A stretch of DNA of 64,000 bases from CAZBGQ01 sp964491515 (lineage in GTDB: Bacteria > Patescibacteriota > Gracilibacteria > UBA1369 > UBA12473), in NCBI GenBank assembly GCA_964491515.1, contig CAZBGQ010000004.1, positions 19,812 through 83,811 on the forward strand, written 5' to 3'. The position numbers and the translations under genes are program-made. Below are positions 44,768 through 53,381 of the stretch, piece after piece. The notes beneath the pieces are model-generated. The model saw nothing but the letters and a program-made list of their open reading frames with translations. It was not told where the DNA came from and made no database searches. Position 1 is the stretch's first letter, and every line of letters begins with the position of its first letter.

Positions 44768-46071
44768 TAGTAGCGATAATGATCCGGCTTATATGGCCCG
44801 TCAACCGGGATTCCTAAGTAGTCTGCTTGTTCTTGGGAGAGTTTCTCGAGGCGAACTCCAATTTTTTCAAGATGGAGTCGTGCTACTTCTTCGTCTAATT
44901 TTTTAGGTAAAACAAACACGCCAACTTCATAGTCGTCCGGCTTGGTGAAAAGTTCGATTTGAGCCAAAACTTGATTGGTGAAAGAGTTACTCATAACAAA
45001 GGAAGGATGACCGGTGGCACATCCAAGATTGACCAAACGGCCTTGAGCTAAGAGTACAATTTCTTTCCCATCAGGGAATACATATTGATCGACTTGAGGT
45101 TTGATATTGATCAGTTTCATTCGTCCAGTTTCGGCTTCGGTATTGAGCCAATTTACATCGATTTCAAGGTCAAAGTGTCCAATGTTGCACACGATGGCTT
45201 GATCCGGCATAGATTGAAAGTGCTCTGCTCTGATGATGTCACGACAACCGGTTGTGGTCACAAAAATATTACCTTCTTTAGCGGCATCATCCATGGGCAT
45301 GACTTCAAATCCTTCCATGGCTGCTTGTAGGGCAATGATGGGATCGATTTCAGTAATAATGACACGAGCACCAAATCCGCGCATAGAGTGAGCACATCCT
45401 TTCCCAACGTCTCCATAGCCAGCTACCACTACCACCTTTCCAGCAATCATGACGTCGGTGGCACGCTTGAGCCCATCAGCTAACGATTCTCGGCATCCAT
45501 ACAAATTGTCGAACTTACTTTTTGTTACCGAGTCATTGATGTTGATGGCAGGAACTTTGAGCTCACCTTTTTCCATCATTTGGTAAAGGCGATGAACACC
45601 TGTTGTGGTTTCTTCAGTGATGCCTTTTACATCTTTGAGAAGTTCTGGGTATTTTTCATGCATCATGACAGTGAGGTCTCCCCCGTCGTCGAGGATCATG
45701 TTGGGAACCCATCCATCCGGTCCTTTAATCGTTTGTTCGACACACCAGTTATACTCTTCTTCAGTTTCTCCTTTCCATGCAAAGACAGGAACTCCAATCA
45801 CCGCAATCGCTGCAGCTGCGTGATCTTGTGTGGAGTAAATATTACAGCTAGACCAACGAACTTCCGCGCCTAATGCGGTCAAGGTTTCAATCAAAACGGC
45901 GGTCTGGATAGTCATGTGGATACATCCAGCAATACGGGCTCCAGTTAAGGGCTTCGAATCGCCATAGCGTTCACGTAATGCCATGAGCCCCGGCATTTCT
46001 TTTTCAGCAATAGAAATTTCTTTGCGGCCGAATTCAGCCAAGGCAATGTCAGCAACTTTATAATCAGTCAT
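44767..46071 (-). CDS. ahcY: Adenosylhomocysteinase
   Basis: 434 residues. Hydrolyses S-adenosylhomocysteine, the by-product of methyltransferases, to adenosine and homocysteine. The ATG at 46071 starts the conserved [11 protein letters not shown]; the frame extends 15 codons further upstream without family similarity. The substrate domain keeps [13 protein letters not shown] and TTTGVHRL, the NAD domain keeps [10 protein letters not shown], and the protein ends in the conserved KPDHYRY. It heads a minus-strand run of glycan genes, coupled to the next one by a TAATG overlap. That context ties SAH removal to the sugar methyltransferases of this locus. Confidence 0.97.
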   Translation of the reverse strand: MTDYKVADIALAEFGRKEISIAEKEMPGLMALRERYGDSKPLTGARIAGCIHMTIQTAVLIETLTALGAEVRWSSCNIYSTQDHAAAAIAVIGVPVFAWKGETEEEYNWCVEQTIKGPDGWVPNMILDDGGDLTVMMHEKYPELLKDVKGITEETTTGVHRLYQMMEKGELKVPAININDSVTKSKFDNLYGCRESLADGLKRATDVMIAGKVVVVAGYGDVGKGCAHSMRGFGARVIITEIDPIIALQAAMEGFEVMPMDDAAKEGNIFVTTTGCRDIIRAEHFQSMPDQAIVCNIGHFDLEIDVNWLNTEAETGRMKLINIKPQVDQYVFPDGKEIVLLAQGRLVNLGCATGHPSFVMSNSFTNQVLAQIELFTKPDDYEVGVFVLPKKLDEEVARLHLEKIGVRLEKLSQEQADYLGIPVDGPYKPDHYRY

Positions 46072-46082
46072 TTTTAGGAGGA

Positions 46083-46154
46083 TTAATTTAGGAATAAAGT
46101 GCGGATAAAATAACACAGATTATGGGTTGGAGCTACGTGGAATGTATTTGACAT
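46083..46154 (-). CDS. Possible 23-codon leader ORF upstream of ahcY
   Basis: An ATG at 46154 is preceded, at 5 nt, by a perfect AGGAGG (46165-46160), one of the few strong Shine-Dalgarno sequences seen. The frame codes for 23 residues ([13 protein letters not shown]...) and stops 11 nt before the ahcY ATG. A CCTCCT (46081-46076) next to the ahcY start is the exact complement of this ribosome site, so the two could pair. Very short and unsupported by homology; could be chance. Confidence 0.25.
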   Translation of the reverse strand: MSNTFHVAPTHNLCYFIRTLFLN

Positions 46155-46203
46155 TGGCGCCTCCTGTGATAGGTTTTGTTACTAAATATATGCACTTATC
46201 GAA

Positions 46204-46884
46204 ATGCAGCCCCCACCACTCAGCACGGAAGGATCGTTAGAACGAGCAGACGATGACTTGTTGATGCTTGCAGGTGAAAGTTACGAAGAATTATTACGAA
46301 TGCGCATTCGTGCAGAAACTTTACTCAAAGATGAAAGGTTGATACCCACAAGCATTGCTAATATTCGTGCTTATTTTAGGCGATTGGCTTTGGGAGTTGA
46401 GTTCATGAGAAAGCAGGTAGGGGCGGCTAATATCCCCCGAAATTTTGTTGTATGGGGTGTCACGCCAGGGTTGAGTAGCCCCGTGAATCCTGAAATACCA
46501 CAATTTTTACCAAGTTCTACTTATGACACGTTGGGAATTAGTCCCGCTGTATTGGTTAAATGTAATGTCGATTTTTATGCGCACGGGAATCATCCGAGGA
46601 GAATGCGAGCACAATCAATGACAATCCCCGATCGGCTATGTTTAGCTTATGAATATAGAAGTTATTTGCCAGTGCAACAGGTTATGGATGAGTGTCATAG
46701 ACTAGCTTTACATCGAGGGGCTACATTGCCTTCCCCTGAGAGCTTAAAAGCTAGTCTTGTCCAAGAATGGGGACTACATGGCTACGTTTTTAGAGGGAAA
46801 ATAGGAGAGTCAGGAGGATTAGAGAAAGTTGAGCTCAATCCCGATGAATTCGCAGCTCATTATTTAAGAGATGAGATAAATTAA
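46204..46884 (+). CDS. Unrecognised 226-residue protein
   Basis: I do not recognise this family. It has a Pro/Ser/Glu-rich start, an alpha-helical, highly charged stretch (about 14-80), then a mixed region with VVWGVTPGLSSPVNP (~84-98), three Cys, and a C-terminal portion with EWGLHGYVFRGK. No signal peptide or membrane helix, so cytoplasmic. It stands alone between the divergent ahcY and convergent metK genes and ends inside a terminator hairpin. It has no Shine-Dalgarno sequence. The even codon use and long open frame argue that it is real. Confidence 0.65.
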   Translation: MQPPPLSTEGSLERADDDLLMLAGESYEELLRMRIRAETLLKDERLIPTSIANIRAYFRRLALGVEFMRKQVGAANIPRNFVVWGVTPGLSSPVNPEIPQFLPSSTYDTLGISPAVLVKCNVDFYAHGNHPRRMRAQSMTIPDRLCLAYEYRSYLPVQQVMDECHRLALHRGATLPSPESLKASLVQEWGLHGYVFRGKIGESGGLEKVELNPDEFAAHYLRDEIN

Positions 46885-46907
46885 AAGACCCGTTAAGGGC
46901 CTTTTAA
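46881..46907. terminator. Bidirectional terminator between the orphan gene and metK
   Basis: TTAAAAGACCC, loop GTTAA, GGGCCTTTTAA: seven A/T-rich pairs, one A-C mismatch and three G-C pairs. T-runs flank it on both strands, so it can stop the plus-strand orphan gene and the minus-strand metK. It overlaps the last codon of the orphan gene. Confidence 0.75.
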
Positions 46908-46927
46908 TAGTGATGATTTATTTATAC

Positions 46928-48070
46928 TTACGCGAGGCCTGCTGCTTTATTCAAAGCGTCCGCTTTATCAGTTCGTTCCCAAGAGAATGTATCTTCCTCT
47001 CGTCCGAAGTGTCCATAGGCGGCGGTTTTTTTGTAGATAGGTCGGCGAAGGTCAAGCGTTTTAATGATGCCTTTGGGTGTGAGATCGAAATGGTCACGAA
47101 CCAAAGTTTCAAGGGCGGTGTCTTCTATTTTTCCGGTGCCAAACGTATCGACATGAATGGAAACCGGTTCTACCACTCCAATGGCATAGGCAAGCTGAAC
47201 TTCACATTTGTCAGCCAATCCTGCAGCCACAATGTTCTTGGCCACATAACGAGCCGCGTAGGCACCAGACCGATCGACCTTAGAAGGGTCTTTCCCGGAG
47301 AAACAACCACCACCATGTCTTCCCATCCCACCATATGTGTCGACAATGATTTTTCGTCCAGTCAGACCACAATCCCCAGGAGGCCCCCCAATGATGAATT
47401 GTCCAGTCGGATTGATGTGATAAATGGTGTCATCGTTTAGGTAGTCGCCACAAATAGGTTTGATCACTTGCTCGATCATGTCTTGGCGAATTTGATCCTG
47501 ATCCGCTTCGGGCCCATGTTGAGTCGAAATAACCACGGTGTGAACGCGTTTTGGTTTTCCGTCTTCGTATTCCACTGTGACCTGACTTTTACCGTCGGGA
47601 CGCAAATAGGGAACGGTGCCGTCTTTTCGCACGTCAGCCAAACGTTTGACCAATTTGTGAGACAAGCTAATAGGAAGTGGCATGAGCTCAGGCGTTTCGT
47701 TGATGGCAAAACCGAACATCATTCCTTGATCTCCCGCGCCTTCACGATCCACACCCATGGCAATGTCGGGGCTTTGTTCGTCAATGGCGGTGAGAACGGA
47801 ACAGGCTTTGTGGTCAAATCCATACGTTCCATCGTTGTAACCAATTTTTTCGATGGTGCCTCTGACCAATTTAGGGATATCCACATAGGCACTTGTGGTG
47901 ATTTCTCCGGAGACAAGCACAAGTCCCGTGGTGATCATAGTTTCGCACGCAACACGTGCCTTGGGATCTTGTTCGAAAATCGCATCTAAAATGGAATCAG
48001 AAATTTGATCTGCCATTTTATCAGGATGACCTTCGGTCACTGATTCAGAGGTAAAAAGTTGTGTGGACAT
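46928..48070 (-). CDS. metK: S-adenosylmethionine synthetase
   Basis: 380 residues. Makes SAM from methionine and ATP. Conserved ATP/metal blocks are visible: [12 protein letters not shown] (16-27), the [10 protein letters not shown] loop and [19 protein letters not shown]. The starting ATG at 48070 fits the family ([18 protein letters not shown]). It is transcribed alone, from a clear promoter (48280-48252), through a SAM-I riboswitch with an intrinsic terminator. It lies between glycan genes; the methyltransferases at 19.1 and 25.5 kb are consumers of its product. Confidence 0.98.
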   Translation of the reverse strand: MSTQLFTSESVTEGHPDKMADQISDSILDAIFEQDPKARVACETMITTGLVLVSGEITTSAYVDIPKLVRGTIEKIGYNDGTYGFDHKACSVLTAIDEQSPDIAMGVDREGAGDQGMMFGFAINETPELMPLPISLSHKLVKRLADVRKDGTVPYLRPDGKSQVTVEYEDGKPKRVHTVVISTQHGPEADQDQIRQDMIEQVIKPICGDYLNDDTIYHINPTGQFIIGGPPGDCGLTGRKIIVDTYGGMGRHGGGCFSGKDPSKVDRSGAYAARYVAKNIVAAGLADKCEVQLAYAIGVVEPVSIHVDTFGTGKIEDTALETLVRDHFDLTPKGIIKTLDLRRPIYKKTAAYGHFGREEDTFSWERTDKADALNKAAGLA

Positions 48071-48089
48071 AAGTAGAAAAGTAAGAAAA

Positions 48090-48226
48090 TAAAAAAAATC
48101 TTTCCGAGGAAAGATTAAGGTTTTAGATTATCTTTCCCCTTTCGGGGCGGAATGAGCACCTTGCACCCGTTAGGGGCTGGTTGCTGTGGAATCATAGGGC
48201 CGTATCCCTCCTCCACTCTTGATAAT
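48090..48226 (-). promoter_or_regulatory. SAM-I (S-box) riboswitch with terminator, controlling metK
   Basis: On the minus strand the leader has the S-box core in order: ATTATCAAGAGTGGAGGAGG, GGCCCTATGATTCCACAGCA, ACC, GGTGCTCATTCC, a CCCC-GAAA-GGGG P4 hairpin, and the P1 closing strand GATAAT (48132-48127). Then AATCTTTC-CTCG-GAAAGATT (48116-48097) forms a terminator followed by a T-run (48098-48090). The aptamer segment GGAAAGAT (48137-48130) is complementary to the first arm of this terminator, ATCTTTCC, giving a ready-made antiterminator. This predicts SAM-induced termination of metK transcription. Confidence 0.93.
48097..48116 (-). terminator. Intrinsic terminator of the metK riboswitch
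   Basis: Eight-base-pair hairpin AATCTTTC/GAAAGATT with loop CTCG, then seven or more T on the minus strand, ending 20 nt before the metK ATG. Its 5' arm can pair instead with the aptamer's 3' end. Confidence 0.85.
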
Positions 48227-48251
48227 GTCGAATTGTGAAAAGACTAAGTCG

Positions 48252-48280
48252 ATGATACGGGGATAAAAAAACAAGGTCAA
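48252..48280 (-). promoter_or_regulatory. metK promoter
   Basis: On the minus strand, TTGACC (48280-48275), a 17 bp spacer, and TATCAT (48257-48252): five of six matches in each box. The predicted start near 48245 leaves about 20 nt before the riboswitch P1 stem. Confidence 0.75.
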
Positions 48281-48438
48281 GTTCTATTTTTCAGATAAAG
48301 TCCTAACATAAAACGCCTCTAAGGAGGGACGTGATAAAAAGAAAAGAATTGTGACTTTATCAGATACCTTGGTAGAATTCTGTCACAAGAATCTAAATCT
48401 CACAGAGTATTAAAAAGCGCATCAAATACGATAAATGG
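48281..48438. other. Upstream region of the DUF2142 gene
   Basis: With the metK leader this makes a 368 bp gene-free stretch. Left of 48281 are the metK riboswitch and promoter; right of it, I see no clear promoter, repeat or RNA, though one for the plus-strand gene at 48439 is expected here. A TTGGTA near 48373 lacks a convincing -10 partner. Confidence 0.4.
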
Positions 48439-49797
48439 ATGGGGGTAATTATTTTAATAGCCTTATTGAAGGGTTTGGTGTGGACCTCTGTTTTTCCATT
48501 ATTTCAATCCCCTGATGAAGAGGCTCATTTTTCCTATGTTCAATATTGGGTAGAGAATGGGGAAAGTCCTTGGTTAAGATTAAAAGAAAAAGAGAGGGAA
48601 CTATCTCAAGGATTTGAAAATACCCTGAAGTATTTGGAGTTTCGTGAAGTAAGGTTTAACCAGCTTTATCATCAATCATTCCTGGATAATTCAATGGACG
48701 GGAATAATGAGTCGATGCTTGTTGGAAATCACTGGGATTCTCGGCCCACTCATTATTATCAGGGATATAGTTACCCTCCTTTGCCGCATCTGTTAAATAT
48801 TCCCGCTTACCTTTTATTTCAGGGGAGCATTTTGAGTCAGGCAATGGCTATGAGAATAACCTCCGTGTTGTTATCGATAATAACGATGGTGTTGTTTTAC
48901 ATTGGGGCTAAGGAAGTATTTAAAGATAAAAAATTGGCTATTGGGACAACCTTGCTGATTTTGTTTCACCCAATGTTTTCATATCTTTCTGCCGTTATTA
49001 ATAATGATGTTTTATTGAATTTGGCGTACGCAGGGTTTTTTATGACAGCTATTAAACTCCTTAAAAAGAAGTCACAGCTTACTTTGAAAGAATCGGGGAA
49101 ATTATTTTTATGGGTTGCATTAGGAATTGCTTCAAAAACACAAGGGTATGCTTTACTTGGTTTATTCGGAATTTTTCTTTTGATGAAAATTAAGATCCCG
49201 ATTAGGAATCGACTCAAAAAATATGTATCAGCAATGGTCGGAGGAATATTGCTTGTATTGATGGGGGTCCGTTTTTTTGCGAAAAATAAGATGGAGCTCT
49301 ATAGGGATTTCCTTGGGAATCATTCTCTGGGCGATATTATAACTAGCATCGGTTTGTATTTCAGGGCGATATTTGAAAGTTTTTGGGGAAATTTTGGATG
49401 GATGGATACCTTGATTCCAAGGAGTATATTTGCAGTGATTTCCTTAATCATCATTTTGAGTCTATTCGGATTCCTTTATTATTTATGGAAAAACCGAAAG
49501 GCACTGGATGAAACCGTAGTATTCTTGGCCCTTTGTAGTGTGACAATAACTACTCTCTATCTTTTGTATTATCTAGATGGCTACCTCACGACAGAAATTT
49601 TAAGAAATGGGCGAGCCACACAAGGAAGGTATTATTTCATTATTATCTTCCCGTTGTTTGTTTTAGGGGTTAAGGGCTTAGTAAGTTTTGTAAAAAAAGA
49701 GACAAGACCGGTATTAATGTTTGGTTTATGTATGCTCATGATTTTAGCTCATTTTATGGTTTTATTTAGTGTCATCATCCCTCGTTACTATGTCTAA
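48439..49797 (+). CDS. DUF2142-like GT-C membrane protein
   Basis: 452 residues with about ten membrane helices. The first extracytoplasmic loop has FQSPDEEAHFSYVQYW (22-37), the proline-Asp-Glu motif that marks DUF2142 and related GT-C transferases, with the acidic pair as likely catalytic site. It probably moves a polyprenyl-linked sugar outside the membrane. The following gene begins within its last codons (8 bp overlap), so they form a pair. Confidence 0.78.
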   Translation: MGVIILIALLKGLVWTSVFPLFQSPDEEAHFSYVQYWVENGESPWLRLKEKERELSQGFENTLKYLEFREVRFNQLYHQSFLDNSMDGNNESMLVGNHWDSRPTHYYQGYSYPPLPHLLNIPAYLLFQGSILSQAMAMRITSVLLSIITMVLFYIGAKEVFKDKKLAIGTTLLILFHPMFSYLSAVINNDVLLNLAYAGFFMTAIKLLKKKSQLTLKESGKLFLWVALGIASKTQGYALLGLFGIFLLMKIKIPIRNRLKKYVSAMVGGILLVLMGVRFFAKNKMELYRDFLGNHSLGDIITSIGLYFRAIFESFWGNFGWMDTLIPRSIFAVISLIIILSLFGFLYYLWKNRKALDETVVFLALCSVTITTLYLLYYLDGYLTTEILRNGRATQGRYYFIIIFPLFVLGVKGLVSFVKKETRPVLMFGLCMLMILAHFMVLFSVIIPRYYV

Positions 49798-50473
49798 GTT
49801 TCAAAAAAATAGTGTGATTATCCTGAGCGTGAGCATCTTAGCCTTAACGATTCTGGGGTTATGGGGGAGTAAGGATTTTTTATACAGTAATGGTCTCCCT
49901 ATGGAGCATCGAAGCGTTGTACTAAACCAGGGCCAAACCATAGGACAAGTATTTAAAGCGACATCGAATAATTTGAAGAAAGTAGAGGTTTTGATGGAGT
50001 CTGTTGCTGCGAAGACAAAAGGAAGCTTTACCGTGGAAGATCTGGAAGGAACAACGATTAGGGAGGGTCATTTTGTAGTTGGGAAAAATCAAAATATTAT
50101 AAAATTTGAGTTTGAACCCATTGGGGAATCTGACAATGAACTATTTTATATACATTCTAAGATAGACCCGCAATATTCAGGAGCAATACGATTTTTTGTG
50201 GCGAGTGAGCCGATGGAAGGTCATATAAAGAATAATCATAAGGAGGAAGAGGGTGATTTGGTGATGCGCTTAGGATATAAGCTAGACTTATCTTCCGGTG
50301 AATTTTTATCAATTCTTAGCCAGCGAATGAGTCAGTATAAGCCGGCATGGGTAAAAGCTCCTTATCTTTATGTTTACTGGATATCATTTATAATGAGTGT
50401 TGTATGGGTGATAGTGCTTATGGCTGAAGAGTTCTTAGGGCTTAAATCATCTAATCCATCCTTGAAAAAATAA
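49790..50473 (+). CDS. Membrane-anchored exported protein, unknown function
   Basis: 227 residues from the ATG at 49790, which overlaps the DUF2142 stop. Helices at both ends (~10-27 and ~188-212) enclose an extracytoplasmic, beta-rich domain of about 155 residues without Cys. I recognise no family. The overlap with the GT-C-like gene suggests a partner protein in the same membrane complex. Confidence 0.7.
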   Translation: MSKFQKNSVIILSVSILALTILGLWGSKDFLYSNGLPMEHRSVVLNQGQTIGQVFKATSNNLKKVEVLMESVAAKTKGSFTVEDLEGTTIREGHFVVGKNQNIIKFEFEPIGESDNELFYIHSKIDPQYSGAIRFFVASEPMEGHIKNNHKEEEGDLVMRLGYKLDLSSGEFLSILSQRMSQYKPAWVKAPYLYVYWISFIMSVVWVIVLMAEEFLGLKSSNPSLKK

Positions 50474-50477
50474 GTAC

Positions 50478-50924
50478 ATGAAACCTTTCATTGAATTAGA
50501 TCCTCAGAAAATCCAAGGCTATTTTATATTTCTTGATATTGATGGAACCTTGACTCACGATAAATTGTCCTCTGTGGAGGAAGGCATCATTAAGCAAATT
50601 TCGGAACTTAAGAAGCACAACGACATTGTGCTTTGTTCCAATAGGAATGACCATAACCGTAATGGACAGGTGGCTGGATTGACGAAGGTTCCGTACCTTC
50701 ACACTAATTTAAGAAAGCCAAGCAAACGAATTCTTCAGCTTATCAAAAATCAGGATAAAAAACCTCTCATGGTGATTGGCGATAAATTTCTCACTGATGG
50801 TCTGTTTGCTAGAGGTATTAAGGCTAAATTCATTAAGGTTAAGCGATTGACTTCTCATAGGGATGGGCTTTTGACTCAGTTGGTCTATGGATTAGACAAT
50901 CTCGCATTTAAACTGTTTACATGA
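50478..50924 (+). CDS. HAD-family phosphatase, YqeG-like
   Basis: 148 residues, a cap-less HAD domain. Asp20-x-Asp22 in FLDIDGTLTHD is the catalytic pair, CSNRND is motif II (nucleotide-type Ser), and VIGDKFLTDG is the closing acidic motif. Size and layout match HAD-III phosphatases such as YqeG. It sits between two membrane/glycan genes and overlaps the GT2 gene by 4 bp, so a glycan-precursor phosphate is a plausible substrate. Confidence 0.82.
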   Translation: MKPFIELDPQKIQGYFIFLDIDGTLTHDKLSSVEEGIIKQISELKKHNDIVLCSNRNDHNRNGQVAGLTKVPYLHTNLRKPSKRILQLIKNQDKKPLMVIGDKFLTDGLFARGIKAKFIKVKRLTSHRDGLLTQLVYGLDNLAFKLFT

Positions 50925-51976
50925 CATCTGTAAAACCGGTGCTTTCGATTATTCTCATTGGCTACAATAGTAAAAAATTCCTCAAGTATTGCTTGGGTGG
51001 CGTTATGGCACAAACTGCCCAAAATATTGAAACGATTTTTATCGACAACGATTCGCACGATGATTCTGTCGCATTTGTGAAGAAAAAGTATCCCCGTGTT
51101 AAGGTCATTGCTAACAAAGAGAATACTGGTTATGTGGGGGCTGCCAATCAAGGAATCAAGCTGAGTCATGCAAAGTATGTGATGATTCTGAATCCGGATC
51201 TCATCATGACTAAAGATTATTTGAAGCACGCGATTGCTCGCATGGAAAAAGACAAAAAGATAGGTGTTATCACGGGGAAAGTGCTCAAATATGACTTCGA
51301 AAAAGATCAGCCTACAGATAAAGTCGACACCACCGGTCTCTATTGTTATCGAAATCGTCGTGTGATTGATCGAGGGCAAGGGCTCAAAGACGAAGGTCAG
51401 TACGATAAACCAGAAGAAGTGTTTGGCGTGTCAGGAGCGGTTCCTATCTATCGACGGGAGGCTTTGGAGGATACGAAATTACCTACATTTAGAAAGGGGG
51501 GGCCACTTGAGGATCTTTATGAATATTTGGATGAAGATTTCTTCATGTACAAGGAAGACATAGATTTGTCATGGAGACTTCGCTTGAGGGGATGGAAATG
51601 TTTTTATGACCCTGCAGCACTCGCTCATCACGGCCGCGGAACCGGTGTTCTTAAAAGGTTTACCCATTGGGAAGTATATAAAGGTCGAAAAGGTCTGAGC
51701 CGATTTGCTAAGTTTTACGCTTACAAAAATCAAAGGCTCATGCAGATAAAAAACGAACAGTGGTCCAACGTGCTTAGAGATATTTTTTCTATCGCGATGA
51801 AGGAAATTCTCATTTCAGGGTATATACTGATTCGGGAACCTCATTTAATAAAAGCTCAGTGGGCTTTTATTCGGCAGCTTCCACGCGCATTGAAAAAGCG
51901 TCGACTCATTCAGCATCGCGCCAAAGTGTCAGCAAAAAAGATGCATAAATGGATTGATGGCAGCGCAAGAGCATAA
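50921..51976 (+). CDS. Family 2 glycosyltransferase (rhamnosyltransferase-like)
   Basis: 351 residues: IILIGYNSKKFLKYCL (9-24), IDNDSHDDSV (~42-51), LNPDLIMTKDYL (~85) and the late EDFFMYKEDIDLSWRLRLRG (~206-225) found in WbbL-like rhamnosyl and related transferases. The C-terminus is basic and helical. Because dTDP-rhamnose genes are absent from the window, the true donor may be another deoxysugar. It overlaps the preceding HAD gene by 4 bp. Confidence 0.9.
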   Translation: MTSVKPVLSIILIGYNSKKFLKYCLGGVMAQTAQNIETIFIDNDSHDDSVAFVKKKYPRVKVIANKENTGYVGAANQGIKLSHAKYVMILNPDLIMTKDYLKHAIARMEKDKKIGVITGKVLKYDFEKDQPTDKVDTTGLYCYRNRRVIDRGQGLKDEGQYDKPEEVFGVSGAVPIYRREALEDTKLPTFRKGGPLEDLYEYLDEDFFMYKEDIDLSWRLRLRGWKCFYDPAALAHHGRGTGVLKRFTHWEVYKGRKGLSRFAKFYAYKNQRLMQIKNEQWSNVLRDIFSIAMKEILISGYILIREPHLIKAQWAFIRQLPRALKKRRLIQHRAKVSAKKMHKWIDGSARA

Positions 51977-52003
51977 ATCTATCCTCCCGACACCCAGTTG
52001 CTT

Positions 52004-53380
52004 ATGAAATCTTATCTGAAAATTCTGGATCAAAACAACCTCTCTCTATTCCTTCTTGTTTTGTCTGACTTGTTTTGGGGCGGATCCGCTTTCATTGTGG
52101 CGTATTACATCAGGAATAATCTTCTCGGAGCTAGTATCCAGCCTTTTCCAGAATACCTTCAAGCAATGCCGGTAGTGGCGATTATTTTAGTGGGAACTTT
52201 TTATTCCTTTGGTCTTTATGAGCGGCGGCAAAGAACCACTCAAATCAGTGAACTCTACAACCTATTTAGAGCGATAACATTTGTCTGGTTATTCATTATG
52301 GCCGCCTCGTTTCTTTATAAGTACGATTACTCTCGAATATTTGTAGTGATGTTTTATGCGCTTGGCATTGTTTTTATTAATTTCGGACGATACATAATTC
52401 GAAGTATTTATCGTGGTCTTCATAAAAGAGGAGTTAGTGTGACCAGGGTACTTATTATAGGTGCAGGGAAACCTGGAAAGCAGGTGGCAGAAAAACTAAA
52501 AGATTATGACGAATTTGGTTATAGAGTCCTTGGTTTTGTTGATGATCATGCAAAGGGGAAGGGGAGCACGCAGATCCTGGGGAAATTGGACGATCTCATT
52601 GCTTTGATTAAACGCCATAACATCCAGGAAATTTTTGTAACCGATCCCAGTATTTCTCATGAGCGGATTTTAGAATTAATTCATCACTGTGAGCAGTCCA
52701 ATGTGAAGTTTAAGGTGGTGTCTGATTTATTTGAAATAGTGGCTGGAGATATTGATCTCAATGAACTGGAGGGGCTGCCAAGTTTGGATTTACGCAAACA
52801 TGAAACGCGGATTTTTTATCACGTGTTTAAGCGTTGTGCCGATATGGGTTTTTCTATTGTGATACTTATATTATTTTCTCCATTTTGGCTGTTGATCGTT
52901 CTAGCCATTCGTCTCGAATCTCCGGGGAAAGCTTTGTTTAGCCAGGATCGTGTGGGGAAGAATGGGAAGGTGTTTACCATCTATAAATTCAGAACCATGC
53001 GTCATGAGGTGAATCCAAATGATTTCGCTCCCACAGATAAAAAGGACACCCGGATCACGAGAATTGGGAGATTCCTGCGAAAGACCAGTCTCGATGAATT
53101 CCCTCAGTTTTGGAATGTAATAAAGGGAAATATGTCAGTCGTGGGGCCACGCCCGGAAATGCCATTTATTGTAGAAACATATAAAGAATGGCAGCGAAGA
53201 CGACTTGATGCTAAGCCGGGAATAACTGGATTGTGGCAAATTTTAGGGAGGAAAGACCTCCCGCTTCATGAAAATATCGAGTATGATTTCTACTACATTA
53301 AGAATCAATCACTTCTTTTGGATCTTGTTATCTTAATTAAAACAGTTGCCGCGGTTTTCCGAGGTAAAGGTGCCTACTAA
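52004..53380 (+). CDS. Polyprenyl-phosphate sugar-1-phosphate transferase (initiating)
   Basis: 458 residues from the ATG at 52004 (an in-frame TTG lies two codons earlier). Four N-terminal helices, a CoA-binding-like domain (~145-255, starting VTRVLIIGAGKPG), one helix (~285), then the catalytic WbaP/WcaJ-type domain with KFRTMRHE, SLDEFPQFWNVIKG, MSVVGPRPEMP and KPGITGLWQ. It transfers a sugar phosphate to undecaprenyl phosphate, the first step of repeat-unit assembly. The starting sugar may be glucose or galactose. No other such enzyme is seen in the window, so it probably starts the whole glycan. Confidence 0.93.
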   Translation: MKSYLKILDQNNLSLFLLVLSDLFWGGSAFIVAYYIRNNLLGASIQPFPEYLQAMPVVAIILVGTFYSFGLYERRQRTTQISELYNLFRAITFVWLFIMAASFLYKYDYSRIFVVMFYALGIVFINFGRYIIRSIYRGLHKRGVSVTRVLIIGAGKPGKQVAEKLKDYDEFGYRVLGFVDDHAKGKGSTQILGKLDDLIALIKRHNIQEIFVTDPSISHERILELIHHCEQSNVKFKVVSDLFEIVAGDIDLNELEGLPSLDLRKHETRIFYHVFKRCADMGFSIVILILFSPFWLLIVLAIRLESPGKALFSQDRVGKNGKVFTIYKFRTMRHEVNPNDFAPTDKKDTRITRIGRFLRKTSLDEFPQFWNVIKGNMSVVGPRPEMPFIVETYKEWQRRRLDAKPGITGLWQILGRKDLPLHENIEYDFYYIKNQSLLLDLVILIKTVAAVFRGKGAY

Positions 53381-53381
53381 T

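Noticed and set aside
46072..46203. SAH riboswitch before ahcY
   Set aside because: The leader lacks the conserved SAH-riboswitch core; only the SD/anti-SD pair is visible.
46910..47989. Plus-strand open frames of about 175 codons opposite metK
   Set aside because: They are antisense to a fully conserved metK gene, with no family resemblance; codon bias of metK explains them.
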